DNA of 40,461 nucleotides from the IMG/VR virus record IMGVR_UViG_3300037493_004666, positions 1 through 40,461 of that record. One strand, 5' to 3'. A program made the position numbers and the translations under genes. Of this stretch, positions 31,169 to 39,815 are shown one piece after another. Position 1 is the first letter of the stretch; each line of letters begins with the position of its first letter. The stretch is from a virus. The notes under the pieces are model-generated. The model was given only the letters and a program-made list of their open reading frames with translations. It made no database searches and was not told the DNA's origin.

Positions 31169-31701
31169 TCATCGTCTTTGACACCGAGACTACAGGGCTG
31201 ACGCTGCACCCGAATGCCGAGGTGCGCAAGCAGCCGCGCATGATCGAGTTTGGCGCGGCACTGCTGAGCCCAACCACTGGCGAGGTGGTGGACACGTGGA
31301 ATGTGCTAATTAATCCGGGTGAGCCGTTGCCTGCTGTGATCACTAAAATTACCGGGATCACCGATGAGGAATTGAAGGATGCCGCCCCGTTTGTGTCTTC
31401 GCTTCCGGCAATGCGAATGATGTTTGCTCAGGCCACTTGCGTGATGGCGCACAACTTACCCTTCGACCGGGCAATCTTGCGTGGAGAGCTGGCGCGTCTG
31501 GATGTGTTCGACTTCCCGTGGCCAACAACCGAAGTCTGCACCGTGGGACTGTACAAGGATGATTGGGGCCGCAACCCCAAGATGACGGAGCTGTATGAAT
31601 CGGTGATGGGCAAGCCGCTGGCGCAAACACACCGGGCGCTGGACGATGTGATGGCGTTGGTTGAAATAATTCAGAAAGAAAAATTATGGAATCTAAAATA
31701 A
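31165..31701 (+). CDS. DnaQ-like 3'-5' exonuclease (DEDDh), 178 aa
   Basis: ExoI is FDTETTGL (D6, E8), ExoII MAHNLPFDRAIL, and ExoIII THRALDDVMAL with the His of the DEDDh class, so the catalytic set is complete. It likely proofreads for the phage polymerase encoded next (16-base overlap), as epsilon does for alpha in bacteria. ATGA joins it to the VOC gene. Confidence 0.92.
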   Translation: MIIVFDTETTGLTLHPNAEVRKQPRMIEFGAALLSPTTGEVVDTWNVLINPGEPLPAVITKITGITDEELKDAAPFVSSLPAMRMMFAQATCVMAHNLPFDRAILRGELARLDVFDFPWPTTEVCTVGLYKDDWGRNPKMTELYESVMGKPLAQTHRALDDVMALVEIIQKEKLWNLK

Positions 31702-34508
31702 ATTCGTTTCCTCAGCTGCGCGTACGCACCGAATTTTCTTTCAGGCAGGGCTTTGGCCCAGTCCCTGCTGTTGCGGCTGCGCTGCAGGGCTTAGGGTGTG
31801 GCGCGGCGGCAATGGTGGACGGTGGGACTTGGGGCCACGCGACTTGGTTCAAGCAATTAAACAAAGTAGGCATCAAACCGATGTTTGGCACGGAGTTGGT
31901 TTTGCCAAAAGACGATGGGCGCAAGCCTGTGGCGTGGGCACTAGCGGAGGACACCCGAAAATTCTACAACTTCAGTACCGCCGCCCGACAACCCGAGGCG
32001 GATCTGCACGCGTTGTTCCGAGAGGCCAAAGGCGTCATCCGGTTTGCTGGCGCAGCGCTGACGGATCCAGACTGCTTCGACTTCATCGACCTGAACCCTG
32101 CCAGCCCACTCCAACAACGCGCTGCGCTGGAGTTGCACAAACGCACCAAGAAGCCCTTGGTCATTACCAGCGACAACGCCTATCCAACCCGAGAGGATTA
32201 TTCTGCCTTCATGGCCATCTCAGGCAAAGAGAGAGTAACGCCGCAACATCTGTTGACGGTTCAAGAGCTGCGCGCATGGTTGCCGATGCTGACTGCTTCC
32301 CAGTTTAAGCGTGCGGTGAACAACGTGCACGAAATTGCCGAGCGTTGCGCCAGCACCCTTCAGCAAGCGCCGTTGATTAATTTCCCCGGCAATTTGCGCC
32401 AGTTAGTTTTGGACGGAAAAGTGGCACGAGTTGCCCTTGGTCACATTAATGTGTGGGATGCGGAGTATGAGGCCCGAATGGAGCGCGAGCTGGCAATGAT
32501 TGCCAAAAAAGAGTTTGAAAGCTATTTTTTAGTTGTGGCTGATTTAATTGCTTGGGCAAAGAAGTGCATGCTGGTTGGCCCCGGTCGTGGATCGTCCGCA
32601 GGATCATTAGTTTGTTATTTGCTCCGCATTACTGAGGTGGACCCGCTTGTGCACGAATTGCTTTTTGAGCGTTTCATCGACCTGACGCGTGACGATTTAC
32701 CTGACATTGACATTGACTTCAGCGACTCCAAGCGTGAGCAATGTTTCGTTTATCTGTCTGAGAAATATGGACCAGACAAGGTTGCGCGAATCGGCAGCAT
32801 TAACAACTTGCGTGCCAAAAGCGTTATTGCGCGTGTTGCTGAAAAGCTGGGCATTCCTGACCGGGAAAAATTCGATGTGCTCAATGTGCTTGTTGAATAT
32901 TCGTCTGGGGATGCAAGGTATGGCCACTCATTGGAGGACACCATACACCAGACAGATCCGGGCCGCAAATTTATTGCCGCCCACCCAGAGGCTGAGGTCA
33001 TGTTTCGGTTGGAGAATCACGCATCCCACACAGGCGTGCACGCGGCAGGGGTGATCGTTTGCAACGAATCCATCAGCGACTTTTGCACCGTGGGCGCAGA
33101 AGGCGTGGCGCAGATTGACAAGCCATATGCTGAAGCAATTGGGTTGCTAAAAATTGATGCGCTGGGGCTTCGCACGCTGGGCGTAATTGAGGATGCTGGG
33201 GTGGTGACTGGCGAGGAATTGTATGGATTAAAACTGGATGATCCAAATGTTTTTGCGCTGCTCAACGCTGGCCGTTATACCGGGATTTTTCAATTTGAAG
33301 GACGCGCCCAGCGGCTTGTGGCTGCAAAAATACATATTGATTCATTCCGAAGGATTGACCACATCACTGCGCTGGCACGACCAGGCCCATTAGGTGGTGG
33401 TGCGTCGCAAAAATATATTGCCCGAGCCGCTGGCCGCGAGGCTGTAAGTTATCGACACCCATCAATGGAGACTTACCTTGGCCCCACGATGGGGGTTGTG
33501 TTGTACCAAGAGCAGGTGATGCGCATCTGTTTTGAGATTGGACAATTTAGTTGGGAGCTGGTTTCAGAGGTGCGCAAGGCAATGAGTGGGCGCAAGGGCA
33601 AAGAATATTTTGATCGACGCGGCGAGCAGTTTGTTGAAGGCGCAAAACAACGAGGCTTGTCGGAGGAAAGCGCACGCGAAATCTGGGCTGAAATATGCAC
33701 CTTTGGAGCGTGGGGCATGAACGCAAGTCACACCACAAGCTATGGAATCATTAGCTACTGGTGCGCTTGGATGAAAACCTATCACGGGCTGGCTTACGCG
33801 GCAGCATCTTTGCGCAATGCCATGAGTGAGCTGCACGCATATGAAATGTTGCGTGATATGCGCTCTGAAGGTATTGAGTACACTGCGTTTGATGTTGAAA
33901 TTAGTGGCTTGGATTGGACTGTTGTGGATGGGAGGTTGGTGGGTGGATTTATGAATCTGGAAGGGTATGGACCAGCCAAAGCAGCGGCTGCAGTTATTGC
34001 GCGAAAAGCAGGCAAATTGGACAGAGAAAAAGTTGCCAAAGCAACCGTCAGATTTCAAGAATTGTATCCACTCACCGTTGCATATAAAGACATTTATTTG
34101 AACCCAGAACAACATGGTTGCCGCGCTGGCAGCACGATCACTCGATTAGACAATTTGCCAGACAGGGGTGATGTTCTGACCATCGTTAGAATGGTGCGTA
34201 AATCCTCCACCATTGCATCCCCAAAAGAATTGCGGGATGAAAACGAAACCAGGCGAGTCGCCGCCCGTGATGGCAAAATAATTGCTGGGCCATCCTTGTT
34301 TGTGGATCTGTTTGTGGCTGATGATGCTGGCGTGCCAATTACTTTGCGCTTTGATAGGTTTTCGTTTGAACCTGCTGGGCGGCTTGCTTACGAAAGATTG
34401 CTGCTTGGGGATGACTTGCTAATCCGTGGCAAGCGCATTCCTGACTTTGCCATGATCAAAGTGCAGCGAATTAAATGTTTAAACCGAGAGGTAAATTTTG
34501 ATGCGTAA
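31686..34508 (+). CDS. dnaE: DNA polymerase III alpha subunit (C-family, DnaE-like), 940 aa
   Basis: C-family polymerase core with VGPGRGSSAGSLV, PDIDIDFSDSKRE (Asp340, Asp342 and Asp344, the site of the first two catalytic aspartates) and LLKIDALGLRTLG with Asp491 as third. ARPGPLGGG and YQEQVMRICFEIGQFSW are typical too. A helix-hairpin-helix region and an OB fold (TIVRMVRKSSTI...LRFDRFSFEP) end the protein. The N-terminal PHP domain is present, but its HxH metal motif (HLRVHSDYS in E. coli) reads QLRVRTEFS, so PHP activity is probably lost. At 940 residues it is shorter than E. coli alpha (1160). Confidence 0.95.
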   Translation: MESKINSFPQLRVRTEFSFRQGFGPVPAVAAALQGLGCGAAAMVDGGTWGHATWFKQLNKVGIKPMFGTELVLPKDDGRKPVAWALAEDTRKFYNFSTAARQPEADLHALFREAKGVIRFAGAALTDPDCFDFIDLNPASPLQQRAALELHKRTKKPLVITSDNAYPTREDYSAFMAISGKERVTPQHLLTVQELRAWLPMLTASQFKRAVNNVHEIAERCASTLQQAPLINFPGNLRQLVLDGKVARVALGHINVWDAEYEARMERELAMIAKKEFESYFLVVADLIAWAKKCMLVGPGRGSSAGSLVCYLLRITEVDPLVHELLFERFIDLTRDDLPDIDIDFSDSKREQCFVYLSEKYGPDKVARIGSINNLRAKSVIARVAEKLGIPDREKFDVLNVLVEYSSGDARYGHSLEDTIHQTDPGRKFIAAHPEAEVMFRLENHASHTGVHAAGVIVCNESISDFCTVGAEGVAQIDKPYAEAIGLLKIDALGLRTLGVIEDAGVVTGEELYGLKLDDPNVFALLNAGRYTGIFQFEGRAQRLVAAKIHIDSFRRIDHITALARPGPLGGGASQKYIARAAGREAVSYRHPSMETYLGPTMGVVLYQEQVMRICFEIGQFSWELVSEVRKAMSGRKGKEYFDRRGEQFVEGAKQRGLSEESAREIWAEICTFGAWGMNASHTTSYGIISYWCAWMKTYHGLAYAAASLRNAMSELHAYEMLRDMRSEGIEYTAFDVEISGLDWTVVDGRLVGGFMNLEGYGPAKAAAAVIARKAGKLDREKVAKATVRFQELYPLTVAYKDIYLNPEQHGCRAGSTITRLDNLPDRGDVLTIVRMVRKSSTIASPKELRDENETRRVAARDGKIIAGPSLFVDLFVADDAGVPITLRFDRFSFEPAGRLAYERLLLGDDLLIRGKRIPDFAMIKVQRIKCLNREVNFDA

Positions 34509-34920
34509 AACCGAACAGCGACTGTGGGATCGAATGCGCAAGCACGCCCAAGCTCATCCAAAGGTGCGGCTTGAACGAGTGGAGAATTTGGTGGGGGTGG
34601 GCATCCCCGATGTGCTGCTAATTTCCCGAGGACAAGTGGCTTGGTGCGAGCTCAAAGCTGTGCCCTTGCTGCCAGCCCGCAAGGGCACTCGGGTGCTTGG
34701 GGCCAAGGGCTTGAGCGTTGCCCAGCGCAATTGGCATTATGACTGGTATGCGCACGGAGGCATGAGCATTATCCTGATTGGGATTGGCGCAGAGCAGCTG
34801 TTTGCCATTCCGGGATTTTTGGCTGATGCGGTGAATGAAATGTCGATGGCGGAGCTTCAAAAAAATTCCATCACATCGACGTGGGACGATTTCTTTTTTC
34901 AATGGACAGAAGCAGCATGA
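34501..34920 (+). CDS. VRR-NUC-like nuclease, 139 aa
   Basis: The PD-(D/E)xK pattern of VRR-NUC proteins is seen: GIPDVLLISRG then AWCELKAV (catalytic Asp, Glu, Lys), followed by LSVAQRNWHYDWYAHGG with the Q-x-x-W helix. Such proteins beside phage SNF2-type helicases are common and thought to resolve branched DNA. ATG 34501 after AGAGG is favoured over TTG 34498; it overlaps the polymerase end by 8 bases. Confidence 0.85.
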   Translation: MRKTEQRLWDRMRKHAQAHPKVRLERVENLVGVGIPDVLLISRGQVAWCELKAVPLLPARKGTRVLGAKGLSVAQRNWHYDWYAHGGMSIILIGIGAEQLFAIPGFLADAVNEMSMAELQKNSITSTWDDFFFQWTEAA

Positions 34921-36419
34921 AAACAACCGGGATGAAACACCAGCTCAAAGCGCTGCGGCTAATGAATGGGCGAGCCGCCTATGCGCTGTTTATGGAAATG
35001 GGGACAGGCAAAACATGGACGCTGCTTGCTGATGCCGAGCGACTGTTTGCGTCAGGAAAGATTGACGCCATGCTGGTCATTGCGCCCAAAGGCGTGCACA
35101 CCAACTGGGTGCGGCGAGAAATCCCTGCGCACATGGATGCGCCGCTGATTGCGCGAGCGTGGAAGTCTGGGGCAGGCAAGCGCCAGATGGAGCACATTGA
35201 TGAGGTAATGGCGGTGCGGCAATTTGGAGCGCCGCTGCAGCTGCGCATCCTGACGATGAACATTGATGCGCTGAACACCGATGCGGGTTTTGTGTACGCC
35301 AAACGCTTCCTCAGCTGCACTCGCGCCATGATGGCAATTGACGAATCCAGCCGCATCAAAAATCCAGACTCCGGCAGAACAAAATCCATCATGCGCCTCA
35401 GCCACCTTGCCGAGATTCGACGCATCGCAACGGGCACCCCCATCACCAAGGCTCCCATGGATGTGTTTGCGCAGATGGAATTCCTTGAGTCTGGGCTGCT
35501 GGGCACCACCAGTTATCGTTCTTTCGTTTCGGAGTATGCGGACTTGGTCAGCGCCAGCAGCCCAATGATGATGAACATGGCACGCCGCAACCCTCGCGCT
35601 GCTCACGCACAGATTGTTGCGCGCAATGAGGACGGCACCCCACGGTGGAGGAATTTAGAAAAGTTGCAGGCTCTGCTTGCGCCCCATTCCTTCCGTGTGC
35701 TAAAAACAGATTGTTTGGATCTTCCAGAGAAAATTTATCAACAAATTTATTTCGATCTGGCCCCAGCGCAGCAACGAGCTTATGAGCTGTTACGCAGTGA
35801 GTTGCGAATCGAAAATTTAACCCTCGCAGCGCCTGAAGTTATGACAGTTTCTGCACTCGCAGCATTGGTTAAGCTCCAACAAATTACCAGCGGTTTTGTC
35901 ATCACGCCGCAACGCGACATCATGTATGTTGGCGAGGACAACCCAAGGCTGGCAGCGTTGCTGGATCTAGTGGAGGACGCGCAAGGGAAAATCATCGTGT
36001 GGGCAAGGTTCAAGGAAGAGCTGCGTGCGATTGCTGCCGCGTTGACCAAGGCAGGCCGGGTGGTGGTGGAATACCATGGGGGCGTTAAGGACGCTGACCG
36101 GGATCGCGCTGTGGATGAATTCCAGTCTGGATCGGCAGACGCATTTGTTGGCCAACCCCAGTCAGGCGGCATCGGGTTGACGCTGACCGCTGCGCAAACT
36201 GTTGTGTATTATTCCAACGACTACAACTCTGAAACCCGCAAGCAATCGGAGGATCGCGCCCACCGCATTGGCACCAAAACAAACGTGGTGTACATCGACT
36301 TGGTGGCCACAGGAACAGTAGACGAATCCATTGCCAGATCGCTGCAAAGAAAATCTGAATTGGCCGCTAAAATCCTTGGGGATGCGCGTCCAATATCCCC
36401 GATAATCAACGAATCTTAG
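34917..36419 (+). CDS. SNF2-type superfamily 2 helicase, 500 aa
   Basis: Motif I is FMEMGTGKTW, Ia VIAPKGVHTNW, II DESSRIKNP (DEAx variant), III TGTPITK, V SGGIGLTLTAA and VI QSEDRAHRIG, the set of SNF2-like helicases. A two-domain ATPase with no extra domains. The start ATG 34917 overlaps the nuclease stop (ATGA); the longer frame from 34881 is disregarded. With the VRR-NUC gene it forms a usual phage recombination/replication pair. Confidence 0.92.
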   Translation: MKTTGMKHQLKALRLMNGRAAYALFMEMGTGKTWTLLADAERLFASGKIDAMLVIAPKGVHTNWVRREIPAHMDAPLIARAWKSGAGKRQMEHIDEVMAVRQFGAPLQLRILTMNIDALNTDAGFVYAKRFLSCTRAMMAIDESSRIKNPDSGRTKSIMRLSHLAEIRRIATGTPITKAPMDVFAQMEFLESGLLGTTSYRSFVSEYADLVSASSPMMMNMARRNPRAAHAQIVARNEDGTPRWRNLEKLQALLAPHSFRVLKTDCLDLPEKIYQQIYFDLAPAQQRAYELLRSELRIENLTLAAPEVMTVSALAALVKLQQITSGFVITPQRDIMYVGEDNPRLAALLDLVEDAQGKIIVWARFKEELRAIAAALTKAGRVVVEYHGGVKDADRDRAVDEFQSGSADAFVGQPQSGGIGLTLTAAQTVVYYSNDYNSETRKQSEDRAHRIGTKTNVVYIDLVATGTVDESIARSLQRKSELAAKILGDARPISPIINES

Positions 36420-36431
36420 AAAGGATTAATT

Positions 36432-36767
36432 ATGGTACGCGTATTTGCTCCCCAACAACCAAGTCGCTTCGATGTCGCCACGCGGCTTTGGATCCCAACC
36501 ATGAACATGCAGCCTGCTGAAAAATTTGGCGAGCTTGTGGTTCTTTTGCCGCCCAACGCTAATCGGCTGCACACCGTGCCGTTGCTGGAAGCGTTGAAGG
36601 CTGGCATGGCCAACTTTACCAAAGATGATTGGCTGGTGGCTGTGGGTGACCCATCCCTTATCGCGGCTGCCGCGTGCATAGCTACCCGGAAAACAGGCGG
36701 CATCCTGCGGCTGTTGAAGTGGGATCGTTTGACATCAGATTATCTCGCTGCGGAAATGACAATATGA
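36432..36767 (+). CDS. Phage protein of unknown function, 111 aa
   Basis: The protein reads MVRVFAPQQPSRFDVATRLW, EKFGELVVLLPPNANRLHTV and NFTKDDWLVAVGDPSLIAAA, a pattern I know from uncharacterised phage early proteins next to helicases. No catalytic motif. AGAAAGGATTAATT gives a strong ribosome site before ATG 36432. The next gene overlaps by ATGA. It may cooperate with the replication proteins around it. Confidence 0.75.
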   Translation: MVRVFAPQQPSRFDVATRLWIPTMNMQPAEKFGELVVLLPPNANRLHTVPLLEALKAGMANFTKDDWLVAVGDPSLIAAAACIATRKTGGILRLLKWDRLTSDYLAAEMTI

Positions 36768-37282
36768 GCGACATCCTTACCCAAATTGCCGAGCTGTCCA
36801 AGTTGCTTCGTGCTGCAGATGCAAATGCCGCTGCGTTGACGCTTGAGTTGCAAGAAGCCAAGGAGGAAGTGCGCCGCATTCAGGAGGATGATCTGCCGGA
36901 GCTGATGCGCGAAGTGGGGCTGTCAGAAATTAAATTGGCTGATGGATCTTCAATCAAGGTAGTCGATGAAGTGGACTGCAACATCAGCGAGGAACGCCGC
37001 TACAGGGCGCATGAATGGCTTGTGGCGAATGGCTTTGGAGGCATTATTAAGTCTGCCATTACGGTGGAGTTTGGCCGTGACGAACACGAACAGGCGCTGG
37101 CTGCTGCTGAGCAGATCCACAGCGTCACCGGACGCGATGCGCTGCTGAAGGAAGGGGTACACCCGCAAACGCTGAAGGCATTTGTCAAAGAGCAAATGGC
37201 ATCTGGGCATAGCGTTCCGCAAGAGTTGTTTGGCATCCGCCCATACAGCAAAGCCAAACTCACCAAAGCCAAAGCAAGATAA
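36764..37282 (+). CDS. Coiled-coil phage protein of unknown function, 172 aa
   Basis: The N-terminal 45 residues form a coiled coil (LLRAADANAAALTLELQEAK, EEVRRIQEDDLPELMREVGL), followed by a domain with GSSIKVVDEVDCNI...RRYRAHEWL and a C-terminal HPQTLKAFVKEQMASG. The start ATG 36764 is chosen by ATGA overlap over the longer frame at 36674. Such proteins occur immediately before the 280-residue protein family in other phages; function unknown. Confidence 0.72.
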   Translation: MSDILTQIAELSKLLRAADANAAALTLELQEAKEEVRRIQEDDLPELMREVGLSEIKLADGSSIKVVDEVDCNISEERRYRAHEWLVANGFGGIIKSAITVEFGRDEHEQALAAAEQIHSVTGRDALLKEGVHPQTLKAFVKEQMASGHSVPQELFGIRPYSKAKLTKAKAR

Positions 37283-37296
37283 AAAATTGGGGTTAT

Positions 37297-37322
37297 GCTT
37301 GCCGCCCTTTTTAAGTGCAAGC
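37297..37322 (+). promoter_or_regulatory. Hairpin just before the ribosome site of the last rightward gene
   Basis: GCTTGC (37297-37302) pairs with GCAAGC (37317-37322) around a 14-base loop. It ends directly before the ACTGGAG ribosome site of the gene at 37338, so it may shield the mRNA 5' side or control initiation. Confidence 0.45.
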
Positions 37323-37337
37323 AACTGGAGAATTATT

Positions 37338-38180
37338 ATGGCAAAAGCCAACAACAAAACTGAGAATGAAGTGGCAATTTTAGGCAACAATCCCGTTGCG
37401 CTGTCGGATGACATGTTTGCTGCCGATGCAGGCTCAGGAATGGAGGGTGCGACCAGCGAGTCATTTGCCATCCCATTCCTATCGGTGTTGCAAAAGGGCT
37501 CACCCCAAGTCGATGAAGCGTCTGGCGTAGCAATCGAAGGCGCCAAAGCTGGAATGCTTTGGGACAACGTTGCTGGCCGCATGTTTGATGGCAAGGCTGG
37601 CGTGATCATTATCCCTTGCGCCTATCGTCGCGTGTTCCTCCGCTGGGCGCCAAAAGGCTCCCAAGGGTCAGGATTTAAAGGCGAGTTGTCAGCAGATCAA
37701 GTTGCCGGAATGCGCGCAGCAGGACAGATTGTTGACTTGGATGGCCGTTTGTACATCCCGCTGCCAGACGGCACCGTCAACGAGAACAAATGCGACCGCA
37801 TCAGCGATACCCGAAACCATTATGTTTTGCTAACAGACGCGGCAACTGGCGCATGGACTCAAGCGTTGTTGTCGTTGACCAGCACCCAGATCAAGAAATC
37901 CAAGATGTTGATGAGTGCGTTGGCATCCGTCAAACTAAATGGGGCTGCTGGCATGTACACGCCGCCAACCTTTGCGAATCAGGTGCGGCTGTCCACCATT
38001 CCGGAGAGTAACGACAAGGGCACGTGGTTTGGGACAAAATTTGAGCTGTCGGGACGCGTACAACGAGCAGAGCTGTATGCTGCGGCCAAAGCATTCCACG
38101 CCTCCGTTTCAGCTGGATCAGTTGAGGTCAAGTATGAAGCGCAAGCTGAAACCTCGGAAAGTGCACCCCGAGGCTTTTAA
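37338..38180 (+). CDS. Putative ssDNA-binding or recombination-linked phage protein, 280 aa
   Basis: The visible segments are SFAIPFLSVLQKGSPQVDEA, GMLWDNVAGRMFDGKAGVII, VFLRWAPKGSQGSGF and a C-terminal Ala/Glu-rich tail. These belong to a common phage family, sometimes suggested to bind ssDNA, whose function I cannot verify. The tail (EAQAETSESAPRGF) is acidic, as in SSB-type C-termini, but lacks a DDIPF-like end. ATG 37338 after GGAGAATTATT is chosen over a longer frame at 37182. It is the last rightward gene. Confidence 0.65.
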   Translation: MAKANNKTENEVAILGNNPVALSDDMFAADAGSGMEGATSESFAIPFLSVLQKGSPQVDEASGVAIEGAKAGMLWDNVAGRMFDGKAGVIIIPCAYRRVFLRWAPKGSQGSGFKGELSADQVAGMRAAGQIVDLDGRLYIPLPDGTVNENKCDRISDTRNHYVLLTDAATGAWTQALLSLTSTQIKKSKMLMSALASVKLNGAAGMYTPPTFANQVRLSTIPESNDKGTWFGTKFELSGRVQRAELYAAAKAFHASVSAGSVEVKYEAQAETSESAPRGF

Positions 38181-38182
38181 AC

Positions 38183-38243
38183 CACGTTAAACCGTCGATC
38201 CCAGTTGCAGGCGCCAACCGCCTGGGCTGGGATTTTTAACGTG
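38183..38243. terminator. Bidirectional terminator where the two arms converge
   Basis: Three nested stems are formed: CACGTTAAA/TTTAACGTG outside (38183-38191, 38235-38243), ATCCCAG/CTGGGAT, and CAGGCG/CGCCTG inside. The inner stems are followed by TTTTT on the plus strand and the outer pair gives an A/T run on each side. It lies between the stop of the rightward gene (38180) and the stop of the leftward endolysin (38236), as expected of a shared terminator. Confidence 0.88.
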
Positions 38244-38667
38244 CGTAAGGCCTGATTCCGGCACGATCAATCACCAACGCTTGCCGCCTTGGAGCGTTGG
38301 CCGCTGAATTTGGCACGCTGATGTGCACCCAGCTGTCAAATTCTCGGATCGCCTGATCAAAAGGCAGATTGGCGGCGAGGATGGCGAGGATGATTTCGTT
38401 GGTGGTCATGCCGGGCACCCGAAAATCAGCAGCGCAGCCAGACAGATGTTGGCTGGTGGGCTTAGATCCTACAGCTGCGTTGACTTGCGGCGAGCGATAC
38501 CCCGAATTGATCATCACCGCTTTGTTGCCGACAGCAAGCTTGACCTGCTCCAACAACAGCGCCAGTCGGGTCAGGTTGACGATTGCAGCCTCAGTCGGAG
38601 TGTTGTCCAGCTCACGATGATCGGTGCGGGTCAATTCGGCAAGGGTGAAGTGGGGGCTGAGCATCAT
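38236..38667 (-). CDS. Peptidase M15 endolysin, 143 aa
   Basis: An L,D- or D-Ala-type peptidoglycan peptidase of the M15 fold. Zinc ligands His74 and Asp81 lie in SQHLSGCAADFRV (the SxHxxGxAxD motif) and His115 in SWVHISV. Length is normal for a one-domain phage M15 endolysin. No signal peptide is seen, so release needs the holin upstream. The start overlaps the holin stop (ATGA). Confidence 0.93.
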   Translation of the reverse strand: MMLSPHFTLAELTRTDHRELDNTPTEAAIVNLTRLALLLEQVKLAVGNKAVMINSGYRSPQVNAAVGSKPTSQHLSGCAADFRVPGMTTNEIILAILAANLPFDQAIREFDSWVHISVPNSAANAPRRQALVIDRAGIRPYAR

Positions 38668-39056
38668 TTTGCGGCCACGCCATTTATTTTCTCCAGCGTC
38701 CTCAAGCTGCCTAAACCAAGCAACCCCAGCAACACAGGCATCATCTCAGTGAGGTTGGCAGGGGCCAGATCAATCGGATGGCCCCAGATCAACAGCGCCA
38801 GCTTCACCATCGGCAACCCCATCCAGTTCCACGCGCAAGCCGCCCCGCACACCCACCCGATAAATGGGCGCCAGCCGGACACGAACACGCTGGGGTGGGC
38901 AGCTTCGACTTTGTTGATGTCGAGCTGCCCCTGAACCACCATGACCGCTGCGGCCAACTGTTGCTTGTCGGCTTCGGATCTGTCTGGCCAGATTTTATTG
39001 ATTGCCGTGTTGATCAGCTCCGCCACGCCGCCAACGCCAAGCAGATCGGAGCTCAT
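38664..39056 (-). CDS. 3TM-type holin, 130 aa
   Basis: The protein has an N-terminal helix (VAELINTAINKIWPDRSEAD), then a predicted cytoplasmic part and hydrophobic stretches near 62-95 (FIGWVCGAACAWNWMGL, VKLALLIW) and 105-120 (MMPVLLGLLGLGSL). This matches the three-transmembrane holin family (PF11351). It is followed by the endolysin and preceded by a one-TM protein. ATGA overlaps on both sides. Confidence 0.85.
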   Translation of the reverse strand: MSSDLLGVGGVAELINTAINKIWPDRSEADKQQLAAAVMVVQGQLDINKVEAAHPSVFVSGWRPFIGWVCGAACAWNWMGLPMVKLALLIWGHPIDLAPANLTEMMPVLLGLLGLGSLRTLEKINGVAAK

Positions 39057-39298
39057 TTAAACCCGTGGGCTTTTGCATAATCAACAATTATGGCGCCAAT
39101 TCCCAGCACCACCAACCACACCAACCCAGTCAGGGTTTTTTCAATGACGGCTTTGCGCAGTTCGATTGACTGGGCTTCTTTCTGGATGGCCATTTTGACC
39201 CACCGCTGCTCTTCATCCGACAACCCTGCATCGGTGTTGCGGATTCGGATTGCGGCTGCAATCTCAGCAACTAATGTTATGCGTTCTTCAGGCGTCAT
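39053..39298 (-). CDS. One-TM protein of the lysis cassette, 81 aa
   Basis: A long amphipathic, charged N-terminal part (MTPEERITLVAEIAAAIRIR ... EEQRWVKMAIQKEAQS) ends in a single C-terminal TM helix (TGLVWLVVLGIGAIIVDYA). It lies first in the lysis cassette. It may be an antiholin, a second holin or a spanin-like component; no lipobox is visible. CTTTTTGGA precedes ATG 39298. Confidence 0.65.
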   Translation of the reverse strand: MTPEERITLVAEIAAAIRIRNTDAGLSDEEQRWVKMAIQKEAQSIELRKAVIEKTLTGLVWLVVLGIGAIIVDYAKAHGFK

Positions 39299-39345
39299 GA
39301 CTTGTGTCCAAAAAGTGAATAAAATGCTTGAGCAATTTTACCGCA

Positions 39346-39624
39346 TCAGTTTTTGCCTTCGGAGAAAATGTTCACGAACACGGTGTCATTTTCCATGGCT
39401 TCAATTTCATGCCACTCATCACCAACCAGATTGACGGGCTGAGAGTCTTTGGTGATCGTGAGCTCACGCCCCTCCTTGCGCAAGAGCACGCTGCCTGCGT
39501 GACACATAGTCAGGTGGGAGTGAGCGTGCTGGTGCCGCGAAATGCCTTGCCCCTTTGCGGCATGATAAATGTTGATGACTGCCGCATCATATTCCACACG
39601 GTGGACAGGCTCAATATTTTTCAT
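39346..39624 (-). CDS. Cupin-fold protein beside the tail fibre gene, 92 aa
   Basis: A single cupin barrel is indicated by SRHQHAHSHLTMCHAGSV (metal His pattern H-x-H-x-H plus a later Glu/His) and by LVGDEWHEIEAM. Small cupins of this type occur in phage tail regions next to fibre genes; function unknown, perhaps sugar modification or a structural lectin-like part. ATGA overlap with the previous gene. Confidence 0.8.
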   Translation of the reverse strand: MKNIEPVHRVEYDAAVINIYHAAKGQGISRHQHAHSHLTMCHAGSVLLRKEGRELTITKDSQPVNLVGDEWHEIEAMENDTVFVNIFSEGKN

Positions 39625-39815
39625 AAAGTTTGCGCACCTTTGGAGATGGGCTGCACCGTTGGCGCGGCGACAAGATGCGCTGGCTCAGGCGTGGTGATGT
39701 CGTCGCCCGTGCCCAACCATTCAGGACAAATTACAGCTCCCGGATATTCAGCTAAATCATTCAACACAATTACATTTGTGATCTGATTTCCAGCGAGGAT
39801 TGCGGCATTAAACAT
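39621..39815 (-). CDS. Small fibre-associated protein, 64 aa
   Basis: The protein starts MFNAAILAGNQITNVIVLND, resembling the short accessory proteins (MMYNAxIxxNxVxNVIV) that follow tail fibre genes in many phages, with a Pro-rich C-terminus. ATG 39815 shares one base with the fibre stop (TAATG), so I prefer it over 39830. A possible fibre chaperone or chaperone-like accessory. Confidence 0.65.
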   Translation of the reverse strand: MFNAAILAGNQITNVIVLNDLAEYPGAVICPEWLGTGDDITTPEPAHLVAAPTVQPISKGAQTL

